This document shows positions 8,449 through 16,890 of a DNA stretch of 64,000 bases, piece after piece (position 1 is the stretch's first letter; every line of letters begins with the position of its first letter). The stretch is from NCBI GenBank assembly GCA_022820725.1, contig JAJEFA010000009.1, positions 186,001 through 250,000 on the forward strand, written 5' to 3'. This stretch comes from Candidatus Binatia bacterium. GTDB lineage: Bacteria > Desulfobacterota > Binatia > Bin18. The notes beneath the pieces are model-generated. The model saw only the letters and a program-made list of their open reading frames with translations, was not told the DNA's origin and searched no databases. Made by a program: the position numbers and the translations under genes.

Positions 8449-9602
8449 AAGCCCAACTCCATTTCGGCCAGCAGCTCCAGCACCTCGTCGCGCTTCAGGG
8501 TGTGCAGCGGTGCGGAGCGCAGGTCGCGAAAGGCCCGCTCTACCGGACTGCCCTTCAAGTAGCCAAGCCCGCCGGCGATGCGGGTGGCAAGATTGCCGAC
8601 CTCCAGCATGTTTTCGGCCATATAGGTGCGGAGCATCTCAACCGTAGGAATCTGCCGCTCCCCATATGATCGTTGCTCGGATATTTCTCGGGCGGTGGTG
8701 TACAGCAGCGTGCGGCAGGCCTCCAAACGGTTGTACATCTCGCCTATGGCAAACCGATTCCAGGCCAGGTCGCCAACCCGCTGACCGGTCTTTTGGACCT
8801 TGCGCGTCCGGGCGTAGTCCAGGACGTGGGCGTACATGGCTTGACCGATGCCCAGATAGCAGGCGGAAAACGATAGACAGTACCAGTGCGCGACTTGGGC
8901 GAACTCTTCGGCCAGGCGTCCTTCCTCACCGATGCGATGCTCGGCTGTGGCAAAGACGTCCTGCATGGTAATGGTATGGCTGCCGGTGGCCCGCATGCCC
9001 ATGGCATCCCAGGTTTCCTCAACCTCCAGACCCGGTGTGTCGCGCGGCAAAAGAAAAATACACCCCCCGGAGCCAGGGCCGGTGTAGCCTTCCAGCGAGA
9101 CGCTGACGCCAAAATAATCCACCGCCGGAACGAGCGTGGAAAAAACCTTCTTGCCGTTGAGGCTATAGCCGCCCGACGTCCTACGCGCGGTCGAGGCCGG
9201 TGACATGATCGAACGCGCTCCGCCACCCTCGGTATAAAAGCCGTTCAGGAGCATTTTCTTCCGACCGACATTGCTCAGATACAGTTCCTTTTGCGCTTGC
9301 GTCATGAACGGCGTGTAGAAGCCAACGCTGTTGCAGTGCATATTGATGGCAAAGGCGGTGGCCGCACAGCCTTGGACGAGCTGTTCCTGAGCCAGCACAA
9401 AAGTGAGCGGGCTGGCCTCCCAGCCGCCAAACTCCCGCGGCGTGGTCATGGTCGTATAGCCGGTCTCTTTGAGCCGAGCGATGTTCTCAAACGGAAAGCT
9501 GCCCTCGCGGTCGTGCTGTTCGGCCCGTTCGGCAAACTCAGCCGCGAGCTCCTTGGCGATATTGATAATGCGCTCCTGGTCAGGCGTGAGATCGAGAAAC
9601 AT
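8445..9602 (-). CDS. Acyl-CoA dehydrogenase-fold flavoprotein lacking the usual catalytic Glu
   Basis: 385 residues with the ACAD layout: helical N-terminus, FAD-binding middle strands (FYTEGGGARSIMSP, GYSLNGKKVFST, WDAMGMRATGSHTI) and a helical C-terminus (IAGGLGYLKGSPVERAFRD). After that motif a classical ACAD has YEG(T/S) with the base Glu; here the sequence continues LRSAPLHTLKRDEV, placing Thr at that position. That suggests a flavin monooxygenase of the DszC/SfnB type or another non-dehydrogenase reaction. The ATG lies inside the end of the upstream FAD monooxygenase gene (23-base overlap), so both are probably co-translated and act in one pathway. Confidence 0.88.
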   Translation of the reverse strand: MFLDLTPDQERIINIAKELAAEFAERAEQHDREGSFPFENIARLKETGYTTMTTPREFGGWEASPLTFVLAQEQLVQGCAATAFAINMHCNSVGFYTPFMTQAQKELYLSNVGRKKMLLNGFYTEGGGARSIMSPASTARRTSGGYSLNGKKVFSTLVPAVDYFGVSVSLEGYTGPGSGGCIFLLPRDTPGLEVEETWDAMGMRATGSHTITMQDVFATAEHRIGEEGRLAEEFAQVAHWYCLSFSACYLGIGQAMYAHVLDYARTRKVQKTGQRVGDLAWNRFAIGEMYNRLEACRTLLYTTAREISEQRSYGERQIPTVEMLRTYMAENMLEVGNLATRIAGGLGYLKGSPVERAFRDLRSAPLHTLKRDEVLELLAEMELGF

Positions 9603-10761
9603 AGCCTCCTCCTTCGTTCTGATATCCGCGCGGCGTGTGGTTCGACGTTCGCTGCACTTGTTCCCGCAAAAAGGCCGTTCGACCGATGAGCTTAAACACG
9701 CCCGTGCGCACGCGTTCCGGCCACAAGGTCGAATGGTTGTAGATCCGTGCCACGCGCTGGGTGTGCTCGGTCAACGGCCGTTCGCGGTGTTCCCATAAGG
9801 ATAGACCGGACTCGACATCGGCCGATTCCGCTAAGGCGACGGCAAGCGCCAACGCATTCATCATGGCGGTCCCCCCACCCTGCCCCAAGTCCGGAGGCAT
9901 GGAATGGGCGGCGTCACCGACAATGGCGACACGGCCCGCAGACCAACGCGAGAGTTGGATAATAGTAAATCGCGCCCACAGCACCCGCTCCCAATCGGTC
10001 TCCCGCCCAACACGCTCGATGACTGCGGCCAAATGCGGAAACGCCTCCCGCCAGGACGGGACGTCGAGCGGGGTCCGTTTGCCCGAGGCATCGGCATCCC
10101 GACAACTCAAGGCGAGGTAGAGATCGTCACGGCTACACGGATTGGCAATGATCCGACGCGTACCTGACCAATATTCGTGATTGACCGCTTCGTCCTCCGG
10201 CTCCAGCGTCTTTTCGGCATCGCTCCGAGGAATGACCATACGGCACGCGCCGCCCGCTTGGAGAAAGATGCGACGGACACGAACACCAATGGTATCGCGC
10301 ACCCGCGAGTTGACCCCCTCGGCTCCAATGACCAGGTCGGCTTTGCAGGCTTGGCCATTTTCCAGCACTAATTGTCCATCCGGCTTGGCAGACACGACCG
10401 GAGAGTCGACCAGGACTTCAACTCCACGCCGCTCGGCCGCCTCGGCCAGGGTCGCAATCAGATGCTGGCGGGAAATGCGGTACAGCGCACTGGCAGGAGT
10501 CAGGGTCAGGGTCGTCTCGTTTCGGGCATTCCGCGTTTCCAGGCGGCTGATTCGCATGGCGCCCGCGACCGCAGGCTCAAAAACGCCGAGCGCCTTGAGG
10601 ACTTTCACCCCGTTGCTGTGAATGGTCAACGCAAACCCTTCGGCTCGCAAAAACGGTGTCCGTTCATGCACCCGTACGGTCCAACCGCGATCGGCCAAGG
10701 CAATCGCGGCCACAAGACCGGCAAAGCCGGCTCCAGCAATTTCAGCGTGTCCGGCTGCCAT
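9580..10761 (-). CDS. FAD-dependent monooxygenase (PHBH/UbiH fold)
   Basis: 393 residues. The N-terminal FAD motif IAGAGFAGLVAAIALADRG, the central DLVIGAEGVNSRVR (DG-type motif) and the later GDAAHSMPPDLGQGGG motif are the three fingerprints of class A flavoprotein hydroxylases. These use NAD(P)H and oxygen to hydroxylate aromatic or related substrates. It is the first gene of a leftward pair with the ACAD-like flavoprotein. The start faces the MBL hydrolase gene across an 86-base divergent promoter region, so the two directions may share regulation. The substrate is not predictable. Confidence 0.92.
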   Translation of the reverse strand: MAAGHAEIAGAGFAGLVAAIALADRGWTVRVHERTPFLRAEGFALTIHSNGVKVLKALGVFEPAVAGAMRISRLETRNARNETTLTLTPASALYRISRQHLIATLAEAAERRGVEVLVDSPVVSAKPDGQLVLENGQACKADLVIGAEGVNSRVRDTIGVRVRRIFLQAGGACRMVIPRSDAEKTLEPEDEAVNHEYWSGTRRIIANPCSRDDLYLALSCRDADASGKRTPLDVPSWREAFPHLAAVIERVGRETDWERVLWARFTIIQLSRWSAGRVAIVGDAAHSMPPDLGQGGGTAMMNALALAVALAESADVESGLSLWEHRERPLTEHTQRVARIYNHSTLWPERVRTGVFKLIGRTAFLREQVQRTSNHTPRGYQNEGGGYVSRSHA

Positions 10762-10847
10762 ACATCGACCTATACGTTGGAGAAAGTAGTCCGAAAGAGT
10801 AGAGTATCCTTCACAAGGAAGGTCACTGTTTCAAAAGGACGGCAACT

Positions 10848-11756
10848 ATGCAACCAATTATCATCGATACCATCCGCATCGAGCGGCTGGTGGAGTCGGA
10901 AGGTCCTCTGTACCCTCTACAGGTGCTCCTTCCCGATTTGGACGAGTCGGTCGTAGACGAACACCGCGCCTGGCTTGCCCCTCGATTTTTTCACCCGGAA
11001 ACGCGCCTGCTGGTGATGAGCCTGCACACCTTTGTTATCCGGACTCCGCAGCACATCATTCTGGTCGATACCTGTGTTGGCAATAATAAACACCGGCCCG
11101 ATTTTGGCGACTGGCATCATCAACGCACACCCTATGTCGAAAAGCTCAACGCGTTGGGGGTCGCGCTCGAAGACGTGGATTTTGTCTTTTGCACCCACCT
11201 GCACGTCGATCATATCGGCTGGAATACACGCCTGGATGATGGACGCTGGGTGCCGACCTTTCCCCATGCGACCTATCTTTTTGCCAGGCGGGAATGGGAG
11301 CATTGGCATGCCTATGCGACAGACCCTGCTGGCCCGGACGGTCCCTACCCGCCACCGGTTCGGCAGGTACTGCGCGATTCCTACCGGGACAGTGTTTTGC
11401 CGGTGGTCGAAGCCGGGCAATTCGCATTGATTACCGACGGCCACCATATTGAGAAGGGAATTTGGGTCGAGGCCGCGCCCGGCCACACCCCAGGCAACGC
11501 CGTACTCAAGATAGAGCGGGACGGCTTACGCGCCGTGCTCTCTGGCGACGTGATACACCATCCCCTCCAGGTCGTGTATCCGGAGGTCTCCAGCGCCTTT
11601 TGCTTTGACTCGGAGCAGTCCCGTCAGACGCGCCGAAAATTTGTCGAACACCACGCCGACTCGAACGCGCTGATCCTTCCGGCCCATTTCGCCACACCAA
11701 CGGCAGGACGGATCGTCAGCAATAACGAGGATTTTCGTTTTGTCTTTCGCTCTTAA
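10848..11756 (+). CDS. MBL-fold metallohydrolase (lactonase-like)
   Basis: 302 residues of the metallo-beta-lactamase fold. The metal motif is His117-x-His119-x-Asp121-His122 (THLHVDHIGW), with further ligands expected in APGHTPGN and SGDVIHHP and a late LPAHFATP. The size and the region after the motif resemble quorum-lactone hydrolases (AhlD/AttM group) and their many relatives of unknown substrate. AAAGGA precedes the ATG. It is divergent from the FAD monooxygenase and probably the only gene of its transcript. An ester, lactone or thioester hydrolase role is the safe call. Confidence 0.9.
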   Translation: MQPIIIDTIRIERLVESEGPLYPLQVLLPDLDESVVDEHRAWLAPRFFHPETRLLVMSLHTFVIRTPQHIILVDTCVGNNKHRPDFGDWHHQRTPYVEKLNALGVALEDVDFVFCTHLHVDHIGWNTRLDDGRWVPTFPHATYLFARREWEHWHAYATDPAGPDGPYPPPVRQVLRDSYRDSVLPVVEAGQFALITDGHHIEKGIWVEAAPGHTPGNAVLKIERDGLRAVLSGDVIHHPLQVVYPEVSSAFCFDSEQSRQTRRKFVEHHADSNALILPAHFATPTAGRIVSNNEDFRFVFRS

Positions 11757-11823
11757 TCTTAACGTCGTGAGCGGCAACCTTATGTGTGTGAAGGAAGAAT
11801 CGTTTGTTCCTCGGTGTGAATAC

Positions 11824-12513
11824 CTAAACGAATGCGATGCCCTTTGCGCGAATATACTCAGCGAAAGGGACCGAAGCGGGCAAGTTGTCGAACTCTGGCT
11901 CCTGAGTACTCAGGATTTCTACGGCAGCACGGGCATCTTCGCCAATCTCATCCGCCGCTAGGCCTACATCCAAGACTTGACCGGGAAACTCTGCCGCCAT
12001 TTCAACTCCGGAAATCAGTTTAACTCCTTCCGGAAGGTCCGGAAGCGTCGTCCGAATGGACTCTGGGTCTTCTGTCATCTTCACTTGAATTTGTTGTACG
12101 ATGTTACCCTCTGCATCATATCCATAAATGTCGACATCAGGATTACTCGTGCCTAACGCGAGGCAGTAGAAGATTTCGTCATTGCCTTCATTGAGTCGAT
12201 CGCAGACTTCAAGCTCTCCATGAATTCCCTTGATGTTTGATAAAAGCCCACTTAGTCGTTCCGGGGCATTTTCGAAACTATCTATGTAATCGTCTATTTC
12301 AGCGATGGAGGCCGGCAGGTCATCAAGGTCACTCCGACTGCGGACGATTGCCCGGACCACGTTCTCAAACTCATTTTCATAAAGCACGGGGGGTGCTCCA
12401 AGTTCCGGATCAAATATCTGATCCAAGTCGTCCTGGTCGAGACCGATATCTTCAGCATCAATGCCCAGGTCTGAGAGGCTATGGACTGTTTCGCCCATGA
12501 TATCATCTATCAT
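11824..12513 (-). CDS. Acidic protein with PD-(D/E)XK nuclease-like core
   Basis: 229 residues, very acidic in the first 100. I recognise no named family, but residues 98-146 carry the ordered signature of a PD-(D/E)XK nuclease: a helix with Glu100 (IKGIHGELEVCDRL), then Pro125-Asp126-Val-Asp128 (NPDVDIYGY), then a strand with Gln143-x-Lys145 (IVQQIQVKM), as in Mrr-like and Holliday-junction nucleases. The start overlaps the stop of the upstream gene (ATGA at 12510-12513), so the two are coupled. Base composition is lower in GC than the flanks (one 60-base row counted by hand about 47%, against 65% in the dmf region), which suggests transfer. DNA cleavage is inferred, not shown. Confidence 0.75.
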   Translation of the reverse strand: MIDDIMGETVHSLSDLGIDAEDIGLDQDDLDQIFDPELGAPPVLYENEFENVVRAIVRSRSDLDDLPASIAEIDDYIDSFENAPERLSGLLSNIKGIHGELEVCDRLNEGNDEIFYCLALGTSNPDVDIYGYDAEGNIVQQIQVKMTEDPESIRTTLPDLPEGVKLISGVEMAAEFPGQVLDVGLAADEIGEDARAAVEILSTQEPEFDNLPASVPFAEYIRAKGIAFV

Positions 12514-13817
12514 CGCGATTCCTCCCGACCTCCAACAAACGTATCCATTGCTCGCTCAAGGCGTTTACCGAGACGTCCAAAGGACCTTGTCTTATCTTCA
12601 AGAAACTGTTCGAGAACTCCCATGTCCTCTTCGTCTTTCTCCTGTTCTTCAACCACTCTCATCAGACGTTCACGGAGTTCTATTGAGTGATCAAGGCTCT
12701 CCCCCGCCTCCTCCTCACAGTCTTCTATTGTCTCATAGAGAGAAACAGCACAGCGTTGGTTGCCGAGCTTTGCCCCATGGATCAAATATGAGACAGCATT
12801 TTTCATCGACTCTTTTGCCGCATAGGCTTGCGCTAGATAATAATAGAGGTTCGCACAATCCGGTCTGAGCAATACCGCCGTTTTGAGGTATTTAGCCGCC
12901 AACAACGGCTCTTCGAGTAATAAGTATGCCCTTCCCGCAGCGGCCAAGGCCCAAAAGTCCATCGGATCTCGTTCAAGGGAACGCCTACTCAGGCACAGGC
13001 TAGTTCTCGCAAGTACGACCTCTTTCGCTCTACCCCCCTTTGCCCCACGGATCATATTGCCTACTCCATCAACGACGAGCGCTCTGGGGTTGAAGACGGC
13101 ACTGATTCCTTTTCGGATATTTTCTGTCGTCCGACTGCGGATAAGCGCCTCCGCTAAATTCACATAACCCATAGGGTCCTGGGGGCTTTCATGAACCTCA
13201 GCCTCCAGCCGAGGAATATCGTAGAGACTTTCTACAATGGAACGCCCGACGCTCATCGTTTTGGCCAAGTCATCAAGCGCAGTCGTTCTCTCAAGTTCCG
13301 AATAGTCAGATTGCTCCGCCATCTCCGCATATTCTTGCTCAAGTGTTTCTCTACGCGCCTGTCGTTCTACGGATGCCTGAGAGTTTTCCTCCTCTAACGC
13401 ATTGATCTCAATCAAGACTTCTTCAATCTCACGGATCATCGGTGCGAGTTCTACCGGGAGAGTCTCAACGAGGGGAGAAATATCTGGACGTTCATCTATG
13501 AGATACTCGACGAGATTGTCGAGTTGATTCGAGAGTTCTCTATCAATCAGTTCATCTTCCTCATCAATATTGAGGTCGACTTTACTCGTGCTATTTGCAA
13601 GTTCAAGAAGAATCGCCATGTTGTTATTTCGCAGTTGGCTTTCTGTCCCTGCATTGGGAGCTTGTTTTGCCAATTGAACGACTATTCGTGCAAGAGTCCT
13701 TCTCAGCTTCTGCTCGACATCCGAAATGGACCAACCCTCTTTGATCTCACTGAAAGCGTCTTGCATATGGGTGGAAAGCGACTCCGCCCGATTGATCAGC
13801 TTGTCGAACAAGCCCAT
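12510..13817 (-). CDS. Coiled-coil and TPR protein, partner of the nuclease-like gene
   Basis: 435 residues with no signal peptide and no family I can name. It begins MGLFDKLINRAESLSTHM, has a charged, probably coiled-coil stretch at about 125-180 (EIEEVLIEINALEEEN), and TPR/Sel1-type helical repeats at about 285-360 (ALAAAGRAYLLLEEPLLAAK, LYYYLAQAYAAKESMKNAVS). The C-terminus is again acidic. TPR proteins usually hold other proteins. It is the first gene of a two-gene leftward unit and is translationally coupled to the PD-(D/E)XK-like gene, so a sensor or scaffold with an effector nuclease is one reading. The pair has lower GC than its surroundings. Confidence 0.78.
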   Translation of the reverse strand: MGLFDKLINRAESLSTHMQDAFSEIKEGWSISDVEQKLRRTLARIVVQLAKQAPNAGTESQLRNNNMAILLELANSTSKVDLNIDEEDELIDRELSNQLDNLVEYLIDERPDISPLVETLPVELAPMIREIEEVLIEINALEEENSQASVERQARRETLEQEYAEMAEQSDYSELERTTALDDLAKTMSVGRSIVESLYDIPRLEAEVHESPQDPMGYVNLAEALIRSRTTENIRKGISAVFNPRALVVDGVGNMIRGAKGGRAKEVVLARTSLCLSRRSLERDPMDFWALAAAGRAYLLLEEPLLAAKYLKTAVLLRPDCANLYYYLAQAYAAKESMKNAVSYLIHGAKLGNQRCAVSLYETIEDCEEEAGESLDHSIELRERLMRVVEEQEKDEEDMGVLEQFLEDKTRSFGRLGKRLERAMDTFVGGREESR

Positions 13818-13934
13818 AAAAAACCTCTGTTTATTCGACGTGATTCTTGTTTCTCAACGCCTGAGACACGCTGGCAAAACATATTCTTTGCTTCCGTGCT
13901 ACGCAGGTGCGTCAAGCAAAAACCGGATATGCGC

Positions 13935-14075
13935 TCATATAGCCCAACTCGACCTGCTCGGTATGCGGAGCGCGGCGCTGGGCACGCGGTCGATATACGC
14001 ATCCAGCATGACGACCTGCTCGTCCAACATCAGTCGAAACGTGGCACACCCCATCCAGTCCAGGGTCGCAGTCAT
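13935..14075 (-). pseudogene. N-terminal fragment of an MBL-fold hydrolase gene
   Basis: A leftward frame of 46 codons starts at 14075 after AAGGAAGGGC and reads MTATLDWMGCATFRLMLDEQ and then VVMLDAYIDRVPSAA before a TGA. This is the first strand pair of a UlaG-like metallo-beta-lactamase protein, which normally continues to the HxHxDH motif at about residue 60; that part is absent. The good ribosome site and clean start suggest a formerly real gene cut off, perhaps when the neighbouring lower-GC cassette arrived. Family recognition rests on a short stretch. Confidence 0.6.
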
Positions 14076-14125
14076 GCCCTTCCTTTTTGTTCACGGACCT
14101 TGCCCGTATATAAGGCGGGCTGAGC

Positions 14126-14686
14126 TTAGGCTGCCGAGGCTGAGGCTTTCAGTCTGGTTTTGAACTCCTTGCGGAATTTTCGCATCTTGGGATGAATGAC
14201 CATCATACAGTACGGCTGGTAGGGATTCTGCTGATAGAAGTTCTGATGATAGTCTTCCGCGGTATAAAAGGTGGTCAGCGGGACGATCTCGGTGACAATC
14301 GGATTGATCCACAGATCGGAAGCATCAGCCTCTTTTTTCGACCGCTCGGCTATGCGCCGCTGCTCTTCATCATGGTAGAAGATGGCCGAGCGATACTGCG
14401 TTCCGACATCATTGCCCTGTCGATTGAGCGTTGTCGGGTCGTGGGTCTGCCAGAAGATTTCCAGGATTTCCGCAAACGAGATAATCTCGGGATCAAAGAC
14501 AATCTGAGCGACCTCGGCGTGTCCGGTTGTCCCCGAGCAGACTGCTTCATAGCTTGGATTTTCGACCGCGCCGCCCGTATACCCGGACACCACGCTCTCA
14601 ACGCCCTCGACCTCCAAATACACCGCCTCAACACACCAGAAACAGCCTGCTCCCAGGGTTGCGGTTTCTCGCCGATTATCCATCAT
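14126..14686 (-). CDS. msrA: Peptide methionine sulfoxide reductase A
   Basis: 186 residues, standard MsrA length. The catalytic motif GCFWC places the active-site cysteine at Cys15, followed by the family's VSGYTGG, and conserved later segments (GHAEVAQIVFDPE, FWQTHDPTTLNRQGNDVGTQYRS, FYTAEDYHQNFY). The enzyme reduces methionine-S-sulfoxide in oxidised proteins using thioredoxin. AGGAGGGT precedes the tandem ATG codons; the first is used here. It stands as a single leftward gene, followed downstream by the MBL remnant. Confidence 0.97.
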   Translation of the reverse strand: MMDNRRETATLGAGCFWCVEAVYLEVEGVESVVSGYTGGAVENPSYEAVCSGTTGHAEVAQIVFDPEIISFAEILEIFWQTHDPTTLNRQGNDVGTQYRSAIFYHDEEQRRIAERSKKEADASDLWINPIVTEIVPLTTFYTAEDYHQNFYQQNPYQPYCMMVIHPKMRKFRKEFKTRLKASASAA

Positions 14687-14799
14687 ACCCTCCTATTCCT
14701 GACGTGTTTCCGGTGACTCATCAAGGTTAGGCCGGAATGTACCATTTTCGGATACAATCGCTCAAGACAGGGGTGCGGATTATGAATGCGCCTGTGTTG

Positions 14800-14852
14800 A
14801 AGAGTAAACGTGTCCGGCATCTCTAGGCTGATTGGAGGACACGTTTACTCTT
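14800..14852. repeat. GAGTAAACGTGTCC palindromic repeat, copy A
   Basis: Two perfect 16-base arms, AAGAGTAAACGTGTCC at 14800-14815 and its complement at 14837-14852, enclose a 21-base centre. The right arm touches the stop codon of the SET gene. Related copies lie at 28705-28757 and 29211-29267. Function unknown; it could serve as a terminator or be a small mobile palindrome. Confidence 0.9.
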
Positions 14853-15253
14853 TAGAGCGGATCGATCTCCATGGCCTCCCAATATTCGTCGCCGTAGCTG
14901 TAAAAAATTTCCTCGCCGGGGCGAATGGTACGCAGGCTGGCGATCCGGGCCGTCTTCCAGCGCGTCGAGATGATCAGTTCAGCGTTGGGTGTGCCGCTGT
15001 GATTGATATAGCGTGTGTAGTTCGACCGTGGGCCAACCGCATTAATCCAATGATCTTTGCACACCCACATCAGATAGCGCGAGGAACGGTAGGGTTCTCG
15101 GTTCGAGTGCCAGTCTCGAATGATCTCACCGGTGTAATAGCCTATGGTCTCGCCTTTCTTGATACGGATTTTGGCAAACACGCCCCTTCCGCGGCCGGGA
15201 GAGTTTTTGATTTCAAAACTGTCAGCCGTATGCACGACTCTCTTTTTAGGCAT
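14852..15253 (-). CDS. SET-domain protein (putative lysine methyltransferase)
   Basis: 133 residues consisting of almost only a SET domain: the start IKNSPGRGRGVFAKIRIKKG, the pseudoknot motif NYTRYINHSGTPNAEL (NHS in place of NHxxxPN) and the closing GEEIFYSYGDEYW (the E-x-x-Y-x-Y-G element). Such compact SET proteins occur in scattered bacteria and methylate lysines using S-adenosylmethionine; targets here are unknown. No post-SET cysteines are present. The gene is single, with the palindromic repeat copy A directly after its stop. Confidence 0.88.
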   Translation of the reverse strand: MPKKRVVHTADSFEIKNSPGRGRGVFAKIRIKKGETIGYYTGEIIRDWHSNREPYRSSRYLMWVCKDHWINAVGPRSNYTRYINHSGTPNAELIISTRWKTARIASLRTIRPGEEIFYSYGDEYWEAMEIDPL

Positions 15254-15281
15254 GCATCCTCTGCTCGCGACGCAAACGTAT

Positions 15282-16169
15282 TTAGGTATAGATCGGCGTC
15301 CCGTGCGCCCCGGACTCGCGCACCTGCCAATACAGATGATTGAGGCGCTGAGTCAGCGGACCGGGTACCGCGCCCTGCAAGGGGCGTCCGGCGACTTCCC
15401 GTACCGCCAAGGCTCCACCTGCGGTGCTACAGGTAAACACCTCGTCCGCAGAATAGAGATCAAAGGCCGTGACATCACCCTCAACCGTGGGGATGCCGGC
15501 CTCGCGGGCCAGATCAAGAAAAGTCTGGCGGGTGATGCCGCGCAACACCTGGCGTCCGGGGGTGTAGAGTGTCCCCTGTCGGACCAGAAAAACGTTCGAT
15601 GCCGGACCCTCGCTCACATAGCCGTCGGCGGACAGCCAGATCACATCGTCATAGCCGGCCTCCAGCGCCTCGATTTTGGCGAGCTGAAAATGCAGACGAT
15701 CCAGACATTTATAGCGTGGGTCGAGCGTGTCGGGCGTAAAGCTGCGCAAATGGCTGATAAACAAACGGATGCCGGTATTCCGCTTTTCCTCGTCGGCCAG
15801 GAAGATATATGGCGCCGCCCAGATAATGATGGTCGGATCGTAATCGCGCGGGTCGGCGACCACCTGTTTGGCGATGCCCCGTGTCACAATAAAACGGATA
15901 GTCGCATCGTGCAGTTCGTTGCGGCGCACAGTTTCAATGATCGCCTGGCACCACTCCTCTCGCGTCATGGCGGTCGTCAGCCGAGCGGCCTGGAGAGATT
16001 GAAAAAACCGGTCGAGATGTTCGTCCAGCTTGAAAATCGTGCCCTGCCAGGCAGAAACCACGTCGAACACGCCGTCGCCCAGCAGAAATCCCTGATCGAG
16101 CACGGAAATATTGGCCTGACTCAGGGGTTTATACTCGCCGTTGATATACACCAGAGGTTCGTGCGCCAT
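15282..16169 (-). CDS. Class IV PLP aminotransferase (BCAT/D-amino acid aminotransferase/ADCL fold)
   Basis: 295 residues. The start (LVYINGEYKPLSQANISVLDQGFLLGDGVFD) and the signature GYVSEGPASNVFLVRQGTLYTP define fold-type IV aminotransferases; the PLP lysine is probably the one in RYKCLDRLHFQLAK. The family contains branched-chain aminotransferase, D-alanine aminotransferase and aminodeoxychorismate lyase, and sequence alone does not separate them here. It is the last gene of the leftward run that begins near 22290, 11 bases after the LRAT gene, although it may simply be downstream of it rather than functionally linked. Confidence 0.9.
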   Translation of the reverse strand: MAHEPLVYINGEYKPLSQANISVLDQGFLLGDGVFDVVSAWQGTIFKLDEHLDRFFQSLQAARLTTAMTREEWCQAIIETVRRNELHDATIRFIVTRGIAKQVVADPRDYDPTIIIWAAPYIFLADEEKRNTGIRLFISHLRSFTPDTLDPRYKCLDRLHFQLAKIEALEAGYDDVIWLSADGYVSEGPASNVFLVRQGTLYTPGRQVLRGITRQTFLDLAREAGIPTVEGDVTAFDLYSADEVFTCSTAGGALAVREVAGRPLQGAVPGPLTQRLNHLYWQVRESGAHGTPIYT

Positions 16170-16180
16170 GCTTTTCCTTC

Positions 16181-16861
16181 TTAGCTTTTCTCCCTGGACG
16201 AGAGCGCTATTCCGACCGCTTCACCAACCGCCCACAGGCCGACGGCGCATGCCGCTCCGACCGCGCCAGCCGTGAGCGCCCCTATCCCGGCCGAGGTACC
16301 GGCTCCAACCGCCTGGCCGGTCCGTTTCGCCACGCCCTTCTCCCGCCCGAGTGCGCTCGCCGTGGATTCGGCAATCAGTTGGGCGGCATCCGCGGCAATC
16401 AGCCAGGGGGTCGTAGCTAGCCTGCCCGCGGCTTTGGTTGAGAGTCTGGACGAAGCCTTGAGCGCCAGTCTGGCCGTACCCGTGGCGACCAGGCTAACGG
16501 CCGCCTTTGTCACGATTTCAGAGGCGGTCTGCATGAAACGGTCCGCCTGCTGACTCTCGCGTTTGCCGCTGCGGCACCAGGTGACGAAATGCTCGCAGTT
16601 ATTCCACAGAATATGATAGTCCCGCTCACCGAGACAGCTCAGTGCCCGGAGCGCGATCTCGTGCGCCTCATACAAGGCCGGAGAGGCGACCACCTCAATC
16701 GGGCGGCCTTTGGAGAACGTTTCATAGGAACTGACCTGGACGGTTGCGCCGACGCTGTCCGACACACCGCGTCCGTATTGCACGACATAGCCGTCTCCGA
16801 GATCAATCGCGTGGTGGGTGTACCAGCCGCGCCGCACGCTGAGATGGTCGCCTCTTGCCAT
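16181..16861 (-). CDS. LRAT-domain (NlpC/P60-superfamily) protein with hydrophobic C-terminus
   Basis: 226 residues. The N-terminal 110 residues contain the LRAT-type catalytic His in YTHHAIDLGDG and the signature NNCEHFVTWCRSG with the nucleophilic cysteine, the set used for acyl transfer or thioesterase activity in H-rev107/LRAT proteins. The remaining half is Ala/Gly-rich with glycine-zipper-like stretches (VGAGTSAGIGALTAGAVGAA), suggesting membrane association. Similar bacterial proteins are common but mostly uncharacterised. Its start is 29 bases after the stop of the 98-residue gene. A lipid-directed reaction is inferred. Confidence 0.85.
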   Translation of the reverse strand: MARGDHLSVRRGWYTHHAIDLGDGYVVQYGRGVSDSVGATVQVSSYETFSKGRPIEVVASPALYEAHEIALRALSCLGERDYHILWNNCEHFVTWCRSGKRESQQADRFMQTASEIVTKAAVSLVATGTARLALKASSRLSTKAAGRLATTPWLIAADAAQLIAESTASALGREKGVAKRTGQAVGAGTSAGIGALTAGAVGAACAVGLWAVGEAVGIALSSREKS

Positions 16862-16890
16862 TATTATTGCAGCGCTGCTCTTTGTAGCGC

